DNA of 9,929 nucleotides. Origin: Alphaproteobacteria bacterium. GTDB taxonomy: Bacteria; Pseudomonadota; Alphaproteobacteria; Caulobacterales; Parvularculaceae. The stretch spans positions 1-9,929 of the forward strand of contig JAUIEG010000057.1 in NCBI GenBank assembly GCA_030428745.1. The letters run 5' to 3'. A program made the position numbers and the translations under genes. Below the pieces are notes generated by a model. It was not told the origin of the DNA, made no database searches, and saw only the letters and a list, made by a program, of their open reading frames with translations. This document shows, piece after piece, positions 1 through 5,465 of this stretch. Numbering within the stretch: the first letter of the stretch is position 1; every line of letters begins with the position of its first letter.

Positions 1-62
1 CGCCGCTCTACATTTACGCCGATCGCGATAAGGAAGCGATGGAGGCGGATGCGAGCGCCTAA
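1..62 (+). CDS. clpX: ClpX C-terminus (partial, 5' end outside window)
   Basis: The frame starting at base 3 reads PLYIYADRDKEAMEADASA and then stops with TAA at 60-62. A tail of the form PLxIYA(D/E)R is what I expect at the C-terminus of alphaproteobacterial ClpX, the hexameric ATPase that unfolds substrates for the ClpP protease. The position just upstream of lon fits the conserved clpP-clpX-lon-hupB order. Only 19 codons are visible, so no ATPase motif can be checked; the call rests on the tail motif plus the gene order. A clear terminator follows 28 bases after the stop, so lon is probably not read mainly from the clpX promoter. Confidence 0.7.
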   Translation, partial: PLYIYADRDKEAMEADASA

Positions 63-89
63 GGCTCAGCCGTCTGGGTAAAATTTGAG

Positions 90-117
90 CGCCGCCCCCA
101 TCAAGGGGCGGCGTTTT
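90..117 (+). terminator. Rho-independent terminator after clpX
   Basis: A perfect 9-bp GC-only stem (CGCCGCCCC at 90-98, GGGGCGGCG at 105-113) closes a 6-base loop and is followed by TTTT at 114-117. The short T tract makes it moderately strong. It separates clpX from lon. Confidence 0.8.
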
Positions 118-154
118 CCATGTTATTTGAGGAAAAACAGAGCGTTCCAGCCGA

Positions 155-184
155 CTTGAAATTACCTCAAAGACCGCCACATTA
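155..184 (+). promoter_or_regulatory. Candidate heat-shock (RpoH, sigma-32) promoter of lon
   Basis: CTTGAAA at 155-161 matches the sigma-32 -35 consensus exactly. After 15 bases comes CCACATTA at 177-184, which fits five of the seven defined bases of CCCCATNT. Spacing is within the normal range. lon belongs to the heat-shock regulon in many proteobacteria, so the position makes sense. It would leave a leader of about 200 bases (roughly 191-394) before the lon start. In that leader a 7-bp inverted repeat (280-286 with 317-323) is visible, with no clear function. Confidence 0.5.
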
Positions 185-394
185 ACTGCGTATTCGCGGC
201 CGTTGTCTTATGGTGGCGAGGAGCCTTTTTCACCGGCCATCCGCATTCTTCCATGCAAAAGGCGATTTCGGTGTGAGGCGCGGCGGCTTTTATCAAGCGT
301 TGCGCAAAAAGGCGAACCGCCGCCCAATGTTGATATGGGCGCGAAAAAATCCGGCGTGTGCTACCATGTCAGGCGCGCCTTCAAGGAGTGATGA

Positions 395-2785
395 ATGAGC
401 GATACCGTAACATATCCCGTACTGCCGCTACGCGACATTGTCGTGTTTCCAGGCATGATTGTCCCCCTGTTTGTGGGGCGCGAGAAATCCGTGACGGCGC
501 TCGAAAACGTCATGCAGAACGACAAGAAGATTCTGCTTGTGGCGCAAAAAGACGCCAGCGACGACGATCCGGAAATTGAAGACATTTACGATGTCGGGGT
601 CGTCGCATCGGTGATGCAGCTTTTGAAACTCCCGGACGGCACGGTGAAAGTGCTGGTTGAGGGCGAAGCGCGCGCCACCATACAAAATTATGTCCGCACC
701 GATGAATATTTCGAGGCGGAAGCCGCCTATCTTGAAGAAGGCGAGAGTGAGGAGGCGGAGCTCGAAGCGCTGTCCCGCTCTGTCGTTGCGCAGTTTGAGT
801 CTTATGTGAAACTCAACAAGCGCGTGCCGCCGGAAGTCATCGTATCGATCAGCCAGATCGATGATTATGCAAAGCTTGCCGATACGGTCGCGTCGCATCT
901 CAACATCAAGATCAACGAGAAGCAGGAATTGCTGGAGATCGCCGGCGTCGCTGAGCGGCTGGAACGCGTCTACGCCTTTATGGAAGGCGAGATGAGCGTC
1001 CTTCAGGTTGAGAAGAAAATCCGCAATCGCGTCAAACGCCAGATGGAGAAGACGCAACGCGAATATTATCTCAACGAACAGATGAAAGCGATCCAGAAAG
1101 AACTTGGCGAGACCGATGACGGCCGCGACGAACTTTCCGAGATCGAAGACAAGATCAAGAAAACCAAGCTGTCGAAAGAAGCCAAAACCAAGGCTGAGGC
1201 GGAGCTGAAAAAGCTGCGCCAGATGTCGCCGATGTCGGCGGAATCGACGGTCGTTCGCAATTATCTCGATTGGCTGACCTCGATCCCCTGGAACAACCGG
1301 TCGAAGGTGAAAACCGATCTCGCCAAGGCGGAGGAAGTGCTCGACACCGATCACTACGGCTTGGAGAAGGTCAAAGAGCGGATTGTCGAATATCTCGCCG
1401 TGCAAAAGCGGATGAACAAGCTCAAAGGTCCGATCCTTTGTCTCGTCGGTCCGCCGGGCGTCGGCAAGACCTCGCTCGGCAAGTCGATCGCCGAAGCCAC
1501 AGGCCGCGAATTTGTGCGCGTGTCGCTGGGCGGTGTGCGCGACGAAGCGGAAATCCGCGGTCACCGCCGCACCTATATCGGCTCCATGCCGGGCAAGATC
1601 ATTCAGTCCATGAAGAAGGCGAAGAAATCGAATCCGCTCTTCCTTCTGGATGAGATCGACAAGATGGGCCAGGACTTCCGCGGCGACCCTGCGTCGGCGC
1701 TTCTGGAAGTGCTCGATCCCGAGCAGAACTCGACCTTTTCAGATCACTATCTCGAAGTCGATTACGACCTCTCCGACGTGATGTTCATTACGACGGCGAA
1801 CTCGCTCAACATGCCGCAGCCGCTTCTGGACCGGATGGAGATCATCCGCATTCCGGGATACACGGAAGATGAGAAGCTGCAGATTGCGCGCCGGCATTTG
1901 ATTCCTAAGCTCCTGGAAAATCATGGATTGAAGGAAGACGAATGGTCCATCGATGATGAAGGTCTCATGGCTTTGATCCGTCTTTACACCCGCGAAGCGG
2001 GCGTCAGGAACCTTGAGCGCGAACTGTCCAAGCTCGTGCGCAAGGCGGTGCGCGATCTTGAAACCGGCGCGGCGGAAAGCGTTGCGGTCACCGAGGATAA
2101 TCTCGGCGACTATGCCGGCGTTCAAAAATATCGCCATGGCGAGATCGACCGCGAAGATCAGATCGGCGTCGTCACGGGCCTCGCCTGGACAAGCGTCGGT
2201 GGTGAAATTCTCACGATCGAAGGCGTCAAAATGCCGGGCAAGGGCAAGATGACCCCGACGGGCAATTTGAAGGAAGTGATGAAGGAATCCGTCTCTGCGG
2301 CGTCGTCTTATGTGCGCAGCCGGGCGACCGCCTTCGGCATTGAGCCGCCGGTCTTCGACAAGACCGACATTCACATCCATGTGCCCGAGGGCGCGACGCC
2401 GAAAGACGGCCCTTCCGCGGGCGTCGCTATGGCGACCGCTATCGTTTCGGTGCTCACGGGCGTGCCGGTCCATAAAGATATCGCCATGACCGGCGAAATC
2501 TCCCTGCGCGGCCGTGTGCTCGCTATTGGCGGTCTGAAGGAAAAGCTCCTCGCGGCGTTGCGGGCCGGGGTCAAAACCGTGCTCATTCCCGAAGAGAACG
2601 AGAAAGACCTCGCCGACATTCCGGATAATGTGAAGGAGGGCCTGAAAATCATCCCTGTCTCGACGGTGGATGAGGTGCTGGCTCACGCCCTGACGCAAAA
2701 GCTCACGCCCATCGAATGGACCGAACCGGTGGAGCCCGCGCCGGGTTCAGAGGCCGGCGACGGCGCCTCCGTCGTCACCCACTAG
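395..2785 (+). CDS. lon: ATP-dependent Lon protease (endopeptidase La)
   Basis: Cytoplasmic homohexameric AAA+ protease that degrades misfolded and selected regulatory proteins. The 796-aa length matches the bacterial LonA family. In order: the N-terminal substrate-binding domain from about residue 7 (PVLPLRDIVVFPGM) to about 200; a helical linker rich in charged residues at about 205-300; the AAA+ module with Walker A GPPGVGKTS (K358), Walker B LLDEID (D419, E420) and sensor-1 TTAN; and the C-terminal protease domain with catalytic Ser674 in KDGPSAG and Lys717 in GGLKEK, 43 residues apart as in E. coli Lon. All key residues are present, so it should be active. The ATG at 395 is preceded by AAGGAG at 383-388 with a 6-base spacer. 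The tail after about residue 770 is acidic and proline-rich and likely variable. Flanked by clpX and hupB as in most alphaproteobacteria. Confidence 0.98.
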   Translation: MSDTVTYPVLPLRDIVVFPGMIVPLFVGREKSVTALENVMQNDKKILLVAQKDASDDDPEIEDIYDVGVVASVMQLLKLPDGTVKVLVEGEARATIQNYVRTDEYFEAEAAYLEEGESEEAELEALSRSVVAQFESYVKLNKRVPPEVIVSISQIDDYAKLADTVASHLNIKINEKQELLEIAGVAERLERVYAFMEGEMSVLQVEKKIRNRVKRQMEKTQREYYLNEQMKAIQKELGETDDGRDELSEIEDKIKKTKLSKEAKTKAEAELKKLRQMSPMSAESTVVRNYLDWLTSIPWNNRSKVKTDLAKAEEVLDTDHYGLEKVKERIVEYLAVQKRMNKLKGPILCLVGPPGVGKTSLGKSIAEATGREFVRVSLGGVRDEAEIRGHRRTYIGSMPGKIIQSMKKAKKSNPLFLLDEIDKMGQDFRGDPASALLEVLDPEQNSTFSDHYLEVDYDLSDVMFITTANSLNMPQPLLDRMEIIRIPGYTEDEKLQIARRHLIPKLLENHGLKEDEWSIDDEGLMALIRLYTREAGVRNLERELSKLVRKAVRDLETGAAESVAVTEDNLGDYAGVQKYRHGEIDREDQIGVVTGLAWTSVGGEILTIEGVKMPGKGKMTPTGNLKEVMKESVSAASSYVRSRATAFGIEPPVFDKTDIHIHVPEGATPKDGPSAGVAMATAIVSVLTGVPVHKDIAMTGEISLRGRVLAIGGLKEKLLAALRAGVKTVLIPEENEKDLADIPDNVKEGLKIIPVSTVDEVLAHALTQKLTPIEWTEPVEPAPGSEAGDGASVVTH

Positions 2786-2831
2786 CGATTGGTGGACTAA
2801 ACGGCAGCGGCCACAGGTCGAATTTATGGTC

Positions 2832-2875
2832 GCGCCGGTTGTGCGAAAAACCGGTTCCACTTTTTCGCACGGCGC
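2832..2875. repeat. Intergenic palindromic repeat (RIME/BIME-like)
   Basis: A perfect 10-bp inverted repeat, GTGCGAAAAA at 2841-2850 and TTTTTCGCAC at 2861-2870, surrounds the 10-base core CCGGTTCCAC. The arms extend with GCGCC (2832-2836) and GGCGC (2871-2875), leaving a 4-base GGTT bulge on the left. The layout, a cGAAAAaCCGGTTcC half followed by cTTTTtCG and a GCTCTA-like tail, resembles the palindromic elements repeated through intergenic regions of Rhizobiales genomes. Only one copy is in this window, so its repetitive nature is from family knowledge, not seen here. Confidence 0.65.
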
Positions 2876-2910
2876 TCTAAGCGGCGCTTTCCGCCTTCAA
2901 AACGAATCGG

Positions 2911-2935
2911 CCGCCCCCTTTTGGGGGCGGTTTTT
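2911..2935 (+). terminator. Rho-independent terminator after lon
   Basis: Perfect 8-bp stem CCGCCCCC (2911-2918) / GGGGGCGG (2923-2930) with a TTTT loop, followed by TTTTT at 2931-2935. It lies about 125 bases past the lon stop and isolates lon from hupB. Confidence 0.88.
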
Positions 2936-2970
2936 CTTTGGAAACCCTTGTTTTCCGGGCTTTTTCGCTT

Positions 2971-3000
2971 TTGCGAACGAAAAAGCAATAAATGAATAAT
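2971..3000 (+). promoter_or_regulatory. Candidate sigma-70-type promoter of hupB
   Basis: TTGCGA at 2971-2976 (4 of 6 to TTGACA) and AATAAT at 2995-3000 (5 of 6 to TATAAT) are separated by 18 bases in an A/T-rich stretch that stands out from its surroundings. It would give a leader of about 140 bases before hupB. It is the best match I see between the lon terminator and hupB, but it is not strong. Confidence 0.35.
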
Positions 3001-3145
3001 GGAGCAAAATCATAGGCTTAACCCGCATGGGGAAAGGAAAGCCTTATTTTACGCCATTTTTCCTTGGCTTTGGCCTCGTGACGGCGAGTAAAACCCTCGC
3101 AGGTCGACAGTTTTCAACTCCCGAAACAATGGAAAGGCCGGAGGA

Positions 3146-3418
3146 ATGAACAAAAACGAATTTATCGATCGTGTCGCCGACATGGCGGACATGAGCAAAG
3201 CGGAAGCCGGAAAAGCGGTGGATGCGGTCTTTGACGCCATCACTAACGCCCTCAAGGCTGGCGATGATGTCCGCCTCGTAGGCTTCGGCACCTTCTCGGC
3301 CGCCCAGCGCAAGGCCCGTGAAGGCCGCAATCCGCGCACGGGTGAGACGATCCAGATCCCGGCGTCGATCCAGCCGAAATTCTCGGCCGGCAAGGGCCTC
3401 AAAGACGCGCTCAACTAG
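3146..3418 (+). CDS. hupB: DNA-binding protein HU (beta-type)
   Basis: Histone-like nucleoid protein that binds and bends DNA as a dimer. The 90-aa length is standard for HU. It opens MNKNEFIDRVADMA, has the hinge VGFGTF at 45-50 and the DNA-intercalating arm RNPRTGE at 61-67 with the key Pro63, and ends in the helix FSAGKGLKDALN. The family's N-terminus supports the ATG at 3146. GGAGG at 3140-3144 is only one base from this ATG, which is too close for normal pairing; GGAAAGG at 3131-3137 (8-base spacer) is the more usable ribosome site. It sits downstream of lon as in most proteobacteria, and is followed by a strong terminator, so it is probably monocistronic. IHF is the main alternative, but length and N-terminus fit HU. 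Confidence 0.96.
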   Translation: MNKNEFIDRVADMADMSKAEAGKAVDAVFDAITNALKAGDDVRLVGFGTFSAAQRKAREGRNPRTGETIQIPASIQPKFSAGKGLKDALN

Positions 3419-3442
3419 GGCCCGTCTTCAGAAACTGATTTC

Positions 3443-3481
3443 AAAACGCCGGCGGGGCAGGGCTTCGCCGGCGTTTTGTTT
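3443..3481 (+). terminator. Rho-independent terminator after hupB
   Basis: Perfect 12-bp stem, AAAACGCCGGCG at 3443-3454 and CGCCGGCGTTTT at 3466-3477, with an 11-base loop; the T run continues as TTTTGTTTT to 3481. It is 24 bases past the hupB stop. The A tract on the left arm means it could also terminate transcription from the other side. Confidence 0.92.
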
Positions 3482-3505
3482 TGGGAGGTTTCTGCGTCAT
3501 GGCGA

Positions 3506-3534
3506 TTGATCCCGGACACACTCCACGCTAGGAG
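3506..3534 (+). promoter_or_regulatory. Candidate promoter of tRNA-Val
   Basis: TTGATC at 3506-3511 (4 of 6 to TTGACA), a 17-base spacer, then TAGGAG at 3529-3534 within GCTAGGAG. The -10 is poor against E. coli TATAAT, but GC-rich CTAG-containing -10 regions are common in alphaproteobacterial stable-RNA promoters. Transcription would start about 35 bases before the mature tRNA. Confidence 0.3.
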
Positions 3535-3575
3535 GAGCGCCCCGCGCGCACGCATGGTCTCGTGCGAACCGGGAA

Positions 3576-3651
3576 GGGCGGTTAGCTCAGCTGGTAGAGC
3601 ATCTCGTTTACACCGAGAGGGTCGGCGGTTCGAACCCGTCACCGCCCACCA
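3576..3651 (+). tRNA. tRNA-Val (anticodon TAC), 3' CCA encoded
   Basis: Folds as a full cloverleaf. The acceptor stem is GGGCGGT (3576-3582) with ACCGCCC (3641-3647), the D arm is 3585-3600 and the anticodon stem is TCTCG (3602-3606) with CGAGA (3614-3618). The anticodon TAC is at 3609-3611, the T stem is GGCGG (3624-3628) with CCGTC (3636-3640, one G-T pair), and the T loop is TTCGAAC. Discriminator A3648 is followed by a genomic CCA at 3649-3651. It decodes GTA and, with wobble modification, other valine codons. Accessory DNA begins directly after it, so its 3' end is a possible integration site. Confidence 0.97.
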
Positions 3652-4051
3652 TTCAGTCTCTCCAATTCGGCGACATATTCAGGCCTCGTGCGAAAGCCCG
3701 GCGCTCCGCGGCTTCGGCGGGCGCGTGCCTCCTAATTCGTGGAGATTTTATCTCCATGAGCGCGCAAATGACCGGATTCCGGCAGAAGTCTCTCACCGCG
3801 AATTTGGACAACTTATTCGGTTGGCGGCTAATTTTCTCTCAATTCAGCCCGCATTTAGTGCCGTAATGCAAGATGCACGGTTTTATCTAAGTGTGATTTG
3901 GGCATGGGTTCATCGAGTGGCCGGCTATGCGAGTGGAGGCAAATGAACAATTACCGCCGAACACGAATCTTGTTCAATCGTAGCGTTTGCGTAGCTATTC
4001 AGTATTTGTACAAATCATTGTCGAATATGGCATCCGTGTAAGCGCGATGAA
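3652..4051. other. Gene-poor, AT-richer stretch after the tRNA; no recognisable gene
   Basis: About 340-400 bases with no convincing coding sequence. One open frame crosses it on the + strand but also runs through the tRNA and the hupB terminator, so it is not a gene. Two small structures are visible: a GC hairpin GCCCG (3690-3694) / CGGGC with no T tract after it, and a 6-bp inverted repeat TGGAGA (3740-3745) / TCTCCA (3751-3756) around TTTTA that could be an operator or nothing. From about 3735 the base composition drops below that of the core genes, as in an island edge. Confidence 0.5.
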
Positions 4052-4507
4052 TTGATCGAATGGATGGAGTCTTACCCCACAAACCCTCAGTGGCGAGATG
4101 GGTCATTTGCTGGTGCGCCAGCGGCGGCCCACGTCACGGAGACAGTTCCTGATGCTATCCGTAAGACCATGGGCAAAGTCGCTCCAAACTATCTCATTCA
4201 AGGGAGCGCAGGCAAAGGAGACTGGACGCATACGCCGTGGGTGGCGATTTTGGATCCTGCTGAGACCTCGACGGTCGAAGAGGGTATTTATATTGTCTAT
4301 TTGCTTAGCAAAGGATGCGATCGACTCTATCTTACTCTGAATCAAGGGTGTACCCGACTTAAGGATCAAGCCGGCATTCCAGCAACGCGTGTCGAGCTGG
4401 CTGCTCGAGCTGCAATTATGCGAAGCCGTCTGAGGCCTCGGCGACTGAAAAATATCCAACCAGATTTGAATACAATGTATCTCGTCAGCGTTCATGAGAC
4501 CGATTGA
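4052..4507 (+). pseudogene. Orphan MrcB_N (DUF3578) domain protein, likely truncated remnant
   Basis: Resembles the N-terminal MrcB_N/DUF3578 domain, which precedes AAA+ GTPase/ATPase modules in McrB-type restriction proteins and also occurs alone. Recognition is by the core at about residues 47-105: YLIQGSAGKGDW, then PWVAILDP, GIYIVYLLS, and LYLTLNQG followed by LKD. No Walker motif or nuclease is present, and nothing like McrC lies nearby. The only start in frame near the front is TTG at 4052, or ATG at 4064; neither has a good ribosome site, and the frame is open back to 3995. After the TGA at 4505-4507 the same frame reads GILLAEDFGSS before the next stop, which could continue the domain, so the TGA may be a nonsense mutation. 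The IS remnant begins within the next 50 bases. I infer a broken gene; a small stand-alone protein is the alternative. Confidence 0.6.
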
Positions 4508-4561
4508 GGGATTTTGTTAGCGGAGGATTTTGGTTCATCGTAGCTCTAAGGAGGAGCGAAG

Positions 4562-4931
4562 ATGAGACACAAATCCGGGCCTGAAGGATCGGCCGAAAAG
4601 ACAGTCAAAGACATCCGGCGGGCGACGCGCAAGCGTCATGCGACAGAAGAGAAGATCCGCATCGTTCTGGAGGGATTGCGCGGCGAGTATTCGATTGCTG
4701 AGTTGTGCCGCCGCGAGAACATTGCGCAGAGCCTCTATTATAGCTGGTCGAAGGAGTTTCTGGAGGCGGGTAAAGAGAGGTTAGCTGGCGATGGCGCGTC
4801 AGGCGACGTCGCCAGAGGTGAATGATCTGCGCCGTGAAGCCAGCGATCTGAAAGAGGTTGTCGCCGAACTCACCCTTGAGAACCGCCTGCTCAAAAAAAG
4901 CATGATCGGGGATGGGGGCGACCAAGAATGA
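4562..4931 (+). pseudogene. IS3-family transposase OrfA, frameshifted
   Basis: OrfA supplies the helix-turn-helix and leucine-zipper part of the IS3 transposase. The first frame (4562-4825) starts MRHKSGPEGSAEKTVKDIRR and holds the HTH around EEKIRIVLEGLRGEYSIAELCRRENIAQSLYYSWSKEF, but after RLAGD it runs into GASGDVARGE and stops early. The expected continuation is in the next frame from 4791: MARQATSPEVNDL, then LKEVVAELTLENRLLKKSM, then IGDGGDQE and TGA at 4929-4931. So one base was gained or two lost near 4785-4791, where the family reads AGD followed by x-AR. Ribosome site AAGGAGGAG lies about 5-8 bases before the ATG. The stop overlaps the orfB ATG at 4928. Inactive as it stands. Confidence 0.88.
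4893..4900 (+). promoter_or_regulatory. A7G slippery sequence (IS3 programmed -1 frameshift site)
   Basis: Seven A residues followed by G, at the LLKKS codons of the downstream orfA frame and about 28 bases before the orfB ATG. IS3-family elements fuse OrfA to OrfB by -1 slippage on A6G/A7 runs at this place. The signal has survived although both genes are broken. Confidence 0.65.
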
Positions 4932-5047
4932 AGTACCCCGCATCCGAAAAGCTGGAGATCATTCGCCTGGTTGAGCACTCACATCTGTCAGTCAAGGCAG
5001 CCCGGCGAAAGTCCGGATGCCGCTGGAGCATGGTGCGTACGAGCTGA
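4928..5047 (+). pseudogene. IS3-family transposase OrfB, 5' fragment fused to foreign sequence
   Basis: The ATG at 4928 overlaps the orfA stop. MKYPASEKLEIIRLVEHSHLSVK (codons 1-23, to about 4996) matches the start of OrfB of this IS group, which normally runs on for roughly 300 more residues with an HTH and the rve-type DDE integrase core. After codon 23 the frame reads unrelated residues (AARRKSGCRWSMVRTS) and stops at 5045-5047. Those bases belong in another frame to a vWA-associated repeat protein, so the transposase was cut by a deletion or recombination. No catalytic residue remains. Confidence 0.85.
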
Positions 5048-5370
5048 GATATGTTCAAAATACGAACCAAATTCTTGCACGACGGCCGATCTCAGTGACG
5101 CGGGCGACGGCGACGCTTGAGGCGCCGGAAACAGCTTCCCCCGGCGAAACGATTGAAATCGCATTTACCGGTCCGCCCGCCGGCCGCGGTGACTTGATCA
5201 CAGTGACGACGCCGGACGATGCACCGGACACTTACAACGATTTTCATTATGCTAGCCAAGGTAGCCCGGCCAGCCTGGAGATGCCGGAAGAACCCGGCGT
5301 CTATGAATTGCGATATGTACAGGCAAATACCAAAGTGCTCGAGCGGCGACAGATTGAAGTCGCGGAGTAA
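4990..5370 (+). pseudogene. C-terminal remnant of a repeat protein (vWA-associated beta-sandwich type)
   Basis: The frame from 4990 reads SQGSPAKVRMPLEHGAYELRYV, which parallels ASQGSPASLEMPEEPGVYELRYV later in the same fragment (about 5254-5319). So it holds the tail of one repeat and then one complete repeat of about 85 residues: TATLEAPETASPGETIEIAF, then GPPAGRGDLITV, then YELRYVQANTKVLERRQIEV. I recognise this kind of repeat from the C-terminal part of von Willebrand factor A-domain proteins of alphaproteobacteria, but no vWA domain is left here. The ATG at 5017 lies inside a repeat, has no ribosome site, and would give a 117-aa product starting mid-domain; it is probably fortuitous. The 5' part was lost at the junction with the IS fragment. 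The stop at 5368-5370 looks native. Confidence 0.7.
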
Positions 5371-5387
5371 CGGATGGTGAGTCGTCA

Positions 5388-5417
5388 TTGGCAAGATCAA
5401 GAAAGCGCTGCTTTAAA
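5388..5417 (+). promoter_or_regulatory. Candidate promoter of the lipoprotein gene
   Basis: TTGGCA at 5388-5393 (5 of 6) and TTTAAA at 5412-5417 (4 of 6) with an 18-base spacer, in the 95-base gap before the lipoprotein. It would give a leader of about 40 bases. Weak evidence: it is based on matches to consensus only. Confidence 0.3.
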
Positions 5418-5465
5418 TGACGTCAGCGGCGCGGGGATTGACAACACTGGGAGAGACAAAAAACT

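Larger units (their letters stand above)
4540..4996 (+). mobile_element. Decayed IS3-family insertion sequence (left part only)
   Basis: Holds all of orfA, frameshifted, and the first about 23 codons of orfB of an IS3-family element of a type common in alphaproteobacteria. The rest of orfB, including the DDE catalytic domain, and the right terminal repeat are missing. The left limit is approximate: it lies somewhere between the MrcB_N remnant and the orfA ribosome site AAGGAGG near 4549-4555, and I could not identify a terminal inverted repeat with no partner to compare. The right limit is the fusion to the vWA-type remnant at about 4988-4998. The element cannot move by itself. Confidence 0.75.

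Noticed and set aside
185..394. Possible ROSE-type RNA thermometer in the lon leader
   Set aside because: The AAGGAG ribosome site has no convincing complementary stretch upstream; only a 3-bp local hairpin and a distant 7-bp repeat are seen.
428..1564. Long minus-strand open frame opposite lon
   Set aside because: It is the shadow of lon, whose domains and catalytic residues are certain; its translation shows only composition-driven Arg/His/Phe-rich sequence.
1739..2698. Second long minus-strand open frame opposite lon
   Set aside because: Same reason: GC-rich antisense shadow of the lon protease domain, with no ribosome site or family resemblance.
3624..3651. Search for a second copy of the tRNA 3' end as an attachment site
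   Set aside because: No direct repeat of this segment was found in the window; GTGCGAACC-like matches at 3562 and 9125 are too short.
3476..3946. Plus-strand open frame across the hupB terminator and tRNA-Val
   Set aside because: It would translate the terminator and the whole tRNA; no ribosome site and no recognisable domain.
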